The notes under the pieces were generated by a model. It was not told the DNA's origin. It searched no databases and was given only the letters and a program-made list of their open reading frames with translations. The position numbers and the translations under genes are program-made. Shown piece by piece: positions 5,914 through 10,105 of a DNA stretch of 10,105 bases. Positions within the stretch are counted from its first letter, which is position 1; each line of letters begins with the position of its first letter. This DNA comes from Syntrophomonas sp. UBA1376. GTDB lineage: Bacteria; Bacillota; Syntrophomonadia; Syntrophomonadales; Syntrophomonadaceae. Location of the stretch: the NCBI GenBank assembly GCA_002305535.1, contig DBRE01000117.1, positions 4,551-14,655 of the forward strand, in the 5' to 3' direction.

Positions 5914-7839
5914 CTAATCTTTCCATAGATTGTTGGCAGCGTATTTGAGGATCACGTTACAGCAGTCATCACAATAGCCGTTGCGTTTCATCTCCTCAAC
6001 CATGGCATGGTATTTTTTATTTTGGTCTTCATCGCGCACCCGGGCCTGGGTCACTACTCTCGATAACTCTCGTACTGAAGTGGTCAGCTTCTTCTCGATA
6101 GCTTCCTTTAAGGGCTCGTAGCTGGTATAGTCGATGGTCTGGTTGCTGCGTAGCAGCGAAAACATATAAGCAGTCACATCACTGCGAAAACCACGGGCCG
6201 CTGAACCAGTCAAACCGATCTGAGATTCAATGGAATCCAGGAACTTTTCATCAGCATCCAATTCTTCACCCGTGTTAAGATCGGTCAGTTTCACCTTGTT
6301 GACAAAGGCTTCGGCATGATCCAGATAATTGTTGAACAGGGTCTCAGCTTGTTCACGATAGCCATAAATAAAGGCTTGCGTAACTTCCTTTTCCAGAATG
6401 CGGTGGTATTCCTTTTTGATATTGTTCTGCAAGTAGCCCAGTAGCCTCCCCCGCTCTTCATCCCCCATATCAGTGGACTTGACTGCTTTGATCAAAGCTT
6501 CCATAACCGTGATGGGATTGATGCAGTTATGATCTGATTCGGCCAGAGCATTGTCGATAGCTTTCATGATAAACCGGGTGGAAATACCGGTGAACCCTTC
6601 TCGACCTGCTTCGTCCTTCAGTTCCTGAATATCTACCTTTTGAGATAAATCCTGGCGCAGGACTTCTTCACCGTTATAAATGCGCATTTTGGTGATTATA
6701 TCTACTTTGTTGGAGGGGGTCAGACGACTGACCACCGCGAACATGGAGGCAATCTCAAGGGTGTGAGGAGCTATATGGGCGGTAAAATTACTCTTGCGCA
6801 GGATCTTTTCGTAAATGCGGATTTCCTGGCTCAACTCCAGGCAGTACGGAACCTCGATCTTGACGATCCGATCCAAAATAGCCTCATTGGTATGATCGGC
6901 TTTGAACTTGTTCCATTCCGCCTCATTGGAATGTGCCAAGATAATACCATCAAAATAGATCATGGAACCTTTACCCGGTGAAGGTATCGACTTTTCCTGG
7001 GTAGCGGTGATGATGGTATGTAGATACTCAACATCGTTTTTAAAGACTTCTATGAATTCAACAATTCCTCGATTACCGGTATTAAAGGCCCCATTCAAGG
7101 CCAGTACCCGCGGATCATCTTCGGGATAAAGATCCATTTTGGAGATATCCACCGAGCCCACCAATACCGAAGCATCTTGGTTGTTAGGGTCTACGGGCGG
7201 TACCACCGCTATCCCTTTTCGAGAGCGAATGGAAAAATCACTGACCGTCACCGGGAAGCGCTCATATTCTCCGTTATATTCATGGGTCAGACGGTAGCGA
7301 CAGATCGGGCACAGATCACCTTCGATTTTCACGCCTAAAAGCTTTTCAAATTGAGGCCGTAGATGTTTGGGGATCAAGTGCAGTGGTTCTTCGCGCATGG
7401 GGCAGTCCTGGATCACATAGATAGGAGGACTGTTTTCCAAAGCCCGCTTAAGGCTCTCCATCAAAGATGACTTTCCTGATCCCACCGGTCCCACCAGATA
7501 CAGCACCTGACGGGCTTCTTCCCCACGCATGGCGGCAGCATAAAAGTAGCGGGCTATCTCCATAATAGTACTATTGATACCATAGAATTCTTCTTCAAAG
7601 AAGCGATAAACCTTTATAGTCGAATTTCCATACAGTCTCCGCAAACTGGGCTGCTCTTCAGTTTTAATGGTCTTAACCCCTGGCGCAGTGATCAAGCGCT
7701 GGAGGCGTTCGTGGGCCAGCATAGTCACATCTGGGTCATTTTTTACAATAGCCAGGTAATCCAGCAAGGTACCCTTAAAACGTTCCTGGCGGCGCTCCTG
7801 GCGATCTTTTTGTATCAGGGAGTTGAATTCATGGGGCAC
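5914..7839 (-). CDS. prkA: PrkA serine protein kinase / AAA+ protein
   Basis: This 641-residue protein is close to the family length (about 630-645). The N-terminal segment FKGTLLDYLAIVKNDPDV (21-38) is the usual PrkA entry. The AAA+ core has Walker A GPVGSGKSS (117-125), a Walker B-like RGIVEFIE (257-264) and a sensor-type LAHSNEAEW (301-309). Between Walker A and B is the PrkA-specific insert with C146 and CPIC (C177, C180), which may bind zinc. The C-terminal third (about 460-600) is the helical PrkA domain, and the chain ends with GYCDDCC (621-627). Bacillus PrkA has been described as a serine kinase and, more recently, as an ATP-dependent protease in sporulation; E. coli YeaG is the homologue. 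The GTG at 7837-7839 is chosen because AAGGAGG (7849-7855) lies nine bases upstream and the residues before it do not resemble PrkA. It is the first gene of the trio. Confidence 0.95.
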   Translation of the reverse strand: MPHEFNSLIQKDRQERRQERFKGTLLDYLAIVKNDPDVTMLAHERLQRLITAPGVKTIKTEEQPSLRRLYGNSTIKVYRFFEEEFYGINSTIMEIARYFYAAAMRGEEARQVLYLVGPVGSGKSSLMESLKRALENSPPIYVIQDCPMREEPLHLIPKHLRPQFEKLLGVKIEGDLCPICRYRLTHEYNGEYERFPVTVSDFSIRSRKGIAVVPPVDPNNQDASVLVGSVDISKMDLYPEDDPRVLALNGAFNTGNRGIVEFIEVFKNDVEYLHTIITATQEKSIPSPGKGSMIYFDGIILAHSNEAEWNKFKADHTNEAILDRIVKIEVPYCLELSQEIRIYEKILRKSNFTAHIAPHTLEIASMFAVVSRLTPSNKVDIITKMRIYNGEEVLRQDLSQKVDIQELKDEAGREGFTGISTRFIMKAIDNALAESDHNCINPITVMEALIKAVKSTDMGDEERGRLLGYLQNNIKKEYHRILEKEVTQAFIYGYREQAETLFNNYLDHAEAFVNKVKLTDLNTGEELDADEKFLDSIESQIGLTGSAARGFRSDVTAYMFSLLRSNQTIDYTSYEPLKEAIEKKLTTSVRELSRVVTQARVRDEDQNKKYHAMVEEMKRNGYCDDCCNVILKYAANNLWKD

Positions 7840-7902
7840 TTTTCCCCACCTCCTTCGGAAGACTGTTTGATCAGATAATAATTTTCTGCTCAAGGTAATA
7901 TA

Positions 7903-7931
7903 TTTATATGCGCAACTAGCCGGAATTTGAA
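7903..7931 (-). promoter_or_regulatory. Possible prkA operon promoter
   Basis: On the minus strand, TATAAA (7903-7908) and TTCAAA (7926-7931) are 17 bases apart, which would start transcription about 57 bases before the prkA GTG. The same stretch contains CATATAAA, which partly resembles a sporulation sigma-E -10 (CATACAAT). The Bacillus gene is sigma-E dependent, so either reading is possible. No fitting sigma-E -35 was found. Confidence 0.35.
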
Positions 7932-7998
7932 TGCCAATCCTGACATCGCCATCAGTCCCCATATTCTCTCGAAATGTGGCAATTGTCTGGACAGCGAG

Positions 7999-8028
7999 TT
8001 GACAGATATTTTGTAATCGTAATATTCT
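7999..8028 (+). promoter_or_regulatory. Sigma-A-like promoter for the dienoyl-CoA reductase-type gene
   Basis: A perfect TTGACA -35 (7999-8004) is followed after 18 bases by TATTCT (8023-8028, four of six consensus bases). An overlapping TAATAT at 8020-8025 is an alternative -10. The predicted start near 8035 leaves a short leader containing AGGAGG at 8059-8064. A TGTC-TG-GACA dyad (7984-7993) sits just upstream of the -35. Confidence 0.55.
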
Positions 8029-8071
8029 TAGAATGGTCTTGCATCGGCCAGTGATATTAGGAGGTAAAACT

Positions 8072-10075
8072 ATGCTGTTTGAACCCCTGCGGATAAGGAA
8101 TCTTACTTTGCCCAACCGCATCATAATGTCCGCCCTTGATTTGGCCTATTGTCCTGATGGGCAGGTCAACTCACGCCTGATCAATTTCTATGAACAGCGG
8201 GCTCGTGGTGGAGCAGGATTGATAATGATCGGCGGTACAGCCATACACTCCCAGGGAGTTTATGGAGGATTTGTATCCATTCATGATGACAGTTTCATCA
8301 AGGGACACCAGGAATTGACCCAGCGGGTCAAGCAACATGGTGCCCGCATCGGACTGCAGCTGTTCCATGCTGGCGCCTATTCACTGGGATTCAACCAGGG
8401 CTATGAAGTCGTTGCTCCTTCCGCAGTTCCATCAGGATTGACCAGATATACCCCTCGGGAGCTGACTCTGGAAGAGATAGAACAGTTGGTTGAATGCTAT
8501 GCCCAAGCGGCAGCCCGCGGTCAAAAAGCCGGCTACGATGTTATTGAGTTCATCAGCAGTGCCGGTTACCTAATAAACCAGTTTCTGTCCCCGTTGACCA
8601 ACCGACGCAATGATCAGTATGGGGGATCTCTGGAAAATCGTATGCGTTTCGGTCTGGAAGTAGCCGCAGCGATCCGCCGACAGGTGGGCGCCGATATGGT
8701 TTTGAGTGTGCGCCTCAGCGGCAGTGATTTCGTACCGGGTTCCCATACCTGGCGAGAAGCCCGTATCTTCGCACGCGAACTGCAGAACGCTTCGGTGGAC
8801 TTCATCAATATAACGGGCGGGTGGCATCAATCGCGGGTACCGCAGATCCAAGCGGAAGTCCCCCGAGGCAATTATGTATATCTGGCCCAAAAGATCCGTG
8901 AACAGATCGATATTCCCATAGCTATCGGCAACCGCATCAATGACCCGGCTCTGGCCGAAGCCATTCTTCAGCGGGGTCAAGCCGATCTTATTTCCGTAGC
9001 CCGGGGTTTTTTGGCTGATGATGAGTGGGCCGTCAAGGCCCGCAGTGGGCAAGCTGATAAAATTCGCAAATGTATCGCCTGTATGACCTGTTTAGACGGA
9101 GTATTCTTAGAAAAGGCCGACCTTCCCGGAGTAACCTGTGCCATCAATGCCCAGGCAGGTATGGAAGAGACCCGCCAGATCAAGCAACCCCGCCAGCAGT
9201 ACCGGGTAGTGATAATTGGAGCTGGTCCGGCCGGTTTGGAAGCGGCCCGAGTGGCCGCCTTGCAGGGACATGAAGTAGTGATCCTGGAAAAGGAAAACCA
9301 CTTGGGTGGACAGTGGCGTTTAGCATCTATTCCCCCGGGCAAGGAGGAATTCTATTCTTTAATCGATTACTATCAGGAAGTGTTGCCTGCTTTGGGAGTG
9401 CAGCTAAAAACTGAGGTGCTGGCCGATGTAGATGTAGTTGCTTCCGAGAATCCCGACATCATTTTGGTAGCCACCGGTGCCCAGCCCCATACACCCCCCC
9501 TGCCTACCGAGGCGGGGACTCAGGTGATGCAAGCTTGGCAGGTGCTGGCTGGTGAACCGGTAAAAGGCGAAAACATAGTTGTGGTAGGCGGTGGAGCCAC
9601 CGGCTGCGAGACTGCCATCTATTTAGCTGAACAAGGCACTCTGAGTGCTGATTCTCTGCGCTTTATGATGTTGCACCAGGCCGAAGAGATCGAAGTATTG
9701 CAGGAGCTATTGACCCATGGCAGCTATCGGGTCACCCTGCTAGAGATGGGTAAGGGTCTGGCTCGGGATATGGTACGGGGTATGCGTTGGACGGCTTTAA
9801 AACACCTGCGGACTCTGGGAGTAGAAGTTCATGAGGAAACCAAAGTGATAGCTATCGGTACTAAAGGAGTAGAGATTGAAACAGCAGGCCAATCGACCAC
9901 TATACCTGCTGACACAGTGGTTTTCGCCACTGGAGTGGCCTCTTGTAATAGCCTTTATCAAAGCCTAAACGAAAGTTTCCCCAACGTACATCTGCTGGGT
10001 GATGCCCTTCAGCCCGGCAAACTTATCGATGCTATCCATAACTCTTTTGAGAAGACCAATGATTTATTAGGATAA
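8072..10075 (+). CDS. NADH:flavin oxidoreductase, 2,4-dienoyl-CoA reductase / enoate reductase type (Old Yellow Enzyme family)
   Basis: This 667-residue cytoplasmic flavo-iron-sulfur enzyme has the FadH layout. Residues 1 to about 325 are an FMN-binding TIM barrel (MLFEPLRIRNLTLPNRIIMS at the start, QLFHAGAY at 96-103, SRLINFYEQRARGG at 34-47). Y166 in AGYLINQ and H252 in GWHQSR match the catalytic Tyr and His of E. coli 2,4-dienoyl-CoA reductase. C334, C337, C340 and C356 are the 4Fe-4S ligands, spaced C-x2-C-x2-C-x15-C as in the trimethylamine dehydrogenase-like branch rather than C-x2-C-x3-C of FadH. An FAD motif GAGPAG (383-388) and an NAD(P) motif GGGATG (506-511) follow, with a helical insert at about 523-550. 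It probably reduces an activated C=C bond of a dienoyl-CoA, enoate or related substrate with NAD(P)H; the true substrate is unknown. The ATG at 8072 follows AGGAGG by seven bases. An upstream in-frame ATG at 8033 lacks such a site. Confidence 0.93.
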   Translation: MLFEPLRIRNLTLPNRIIMSALDLAYCPDGQVNSRLINFYEQRARGGAGLIMIGGTAIHSQGVYGGFVSIHDDSFIKGHQELTQRVKQHGARIGLQLFHAGAYSLGFNQGYEVVAPSAVPSGLTRYTPRELTLEEIEQLVECYAQAAARGQKAGYDVIEFISSAGYLINQFLSPLTNRRNDQYGGSLENRMRFGLEVAAAIRRQVGADMVLSVRLSGSDFVPGSHTWREARIFARELQNASVDFINITGGWHQSRVPQIQAEVPRGNYVYLAQKIREQIDIPIAIGNRINDPALAEAILQRGQADLISVARGFLADDEWAVKARSGQADKIRKCIACMTCLDGVFLEKADLPGVTCAINAQAGMEETRQIKQPRQQYRVVIIGAGPAGLEAARVAALQGHEVVILEKENHLGGQWRLASIPPGKEEFYSLIDYYQEVLPALGVQLKTEVLADVDVVASENPDIILVATGAQPHTPPLPTEAGTQVMQAWQVLAGEPVKGENIVVVGGGATGCETAIYLAEQGTLSADSLRFMMLHQAEEIEVLQELLTHGSYRVTLLEMGKGLARDMVRGMRWTALKHLRTLGVEVHEETKVIAIGTKGVEIETAGQSTTIPADTVVFATGVASCNSLYQSLNESFPNVHLLGDALQPGKLIDAIHNSFEKTNDLLG

Positions 10076-10105
10076 TATTAGTAGACGCAGATGCAAGAGG
10101 GGACG

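Noticed and set aside
8033..8071. Thirteen-residue N-terminal extension of the reductase
   Set aside because: The family begins with the MLFEPLRIRN-type sequence, AGGAGG sits seven bases before the ATG at 8072, and the upstream ATG lies on the predicted transcription start.
7840..8124. Longer N-terminus for PrkA (95 extra codons on the minus strand)
   Set aside because: The extra residues do not look like PrkA, run across the divergent promoter region and overlap the reductase start. A strong AAGGAGG precedes the GTG at 7839.
8570..9052. 160-codon open frame on the minus strand
   Set aside because: It lies antisense within the barrel domain of the reductase and has low-plausibility protein content.
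1..10105. CRISPR arrays, tRNA/rRNA genes, insertion sequences or phage genes
   Set aside because: No regularly spaced repeats, transposase or integrase motifs, or RNA gene sequences were recognised on either strand.

Overview
This window looks like chromosomal DNA from an endospore-forming, probably anaerobic Firmicute of the Clostridia. The main reason is an intact prkA-yhbH-spoVR cluster, the sporulation/stress trio of spore formers, transcribed as one unit. Strong AGGAGG-type ribosome binding sites, TTG and GTG starts, and an iron-sulfur 2,4-dienoyl-CoA reductase-type flavoenzyme fit the same picture. Base composition is near half G+C by eye. A Syntrophomonas- or Peptococcaceae-like organism is plausible, but that is inference. 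No mobile element, CRISPR array, tRNA or rRNA was seen, and no gap between genes exceeds about 235 bases.

Left end (1-800): the N-terminus of a membrane protein leaves the window on the minus strand. It is divergent from a small membrane-anchored DUF4912-type protein on the plus strand. The spacer between them carries overlapping TTACC/GGTAA inverted repeats and a TGTCC-CA-GGACA dyad.

Middle left (796-3218, minus strand, transcribed right to left): a deoxynucleoside kinase, an unrecognised four-helix membrane protein, and a DUF815-type AAA+ ATPase. The ATPase stop overlaps the convergent DUF4912 gene stop by four bases. A small region with two hairpins and a TATAAT box separates this group from the next.

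Middle right (3358-7839, minus strand): prkA (AAA+ kinase/protease-like), yhbH (DUF444, von Willebrand A fold) and spoVR, closely spaced. The spoVR ribosome binding site lies inside the last codons of yhbH, so the two are probably translationally coupled. The homologous trio in enterobacteria is yeaG-yeaH-ycgB, a starvation and stress set. PrkA and YhbH are thought to act together, and SpoVR affects spore cortex formation in Bacillus.

Right end (8072-10075, plus strand): a complete 667-residue Old Yellow Enzyme/2,4-dienoyl-CoA reductase-type protein with FMN, 4Fe-4S, FAD and NAD(P) parts. It has its own sigma-A-like promoter, divergent from prkA.

Most of the window is recognisable conserved Firmicute biology. 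The less described parts are the kinase / membrane protein / DUF815 group with its convergent DUF4912 neighbour, and the palindromic DNA at the 3' end and leader of the kinase gene. I see no strong evidence for a wholly new system.
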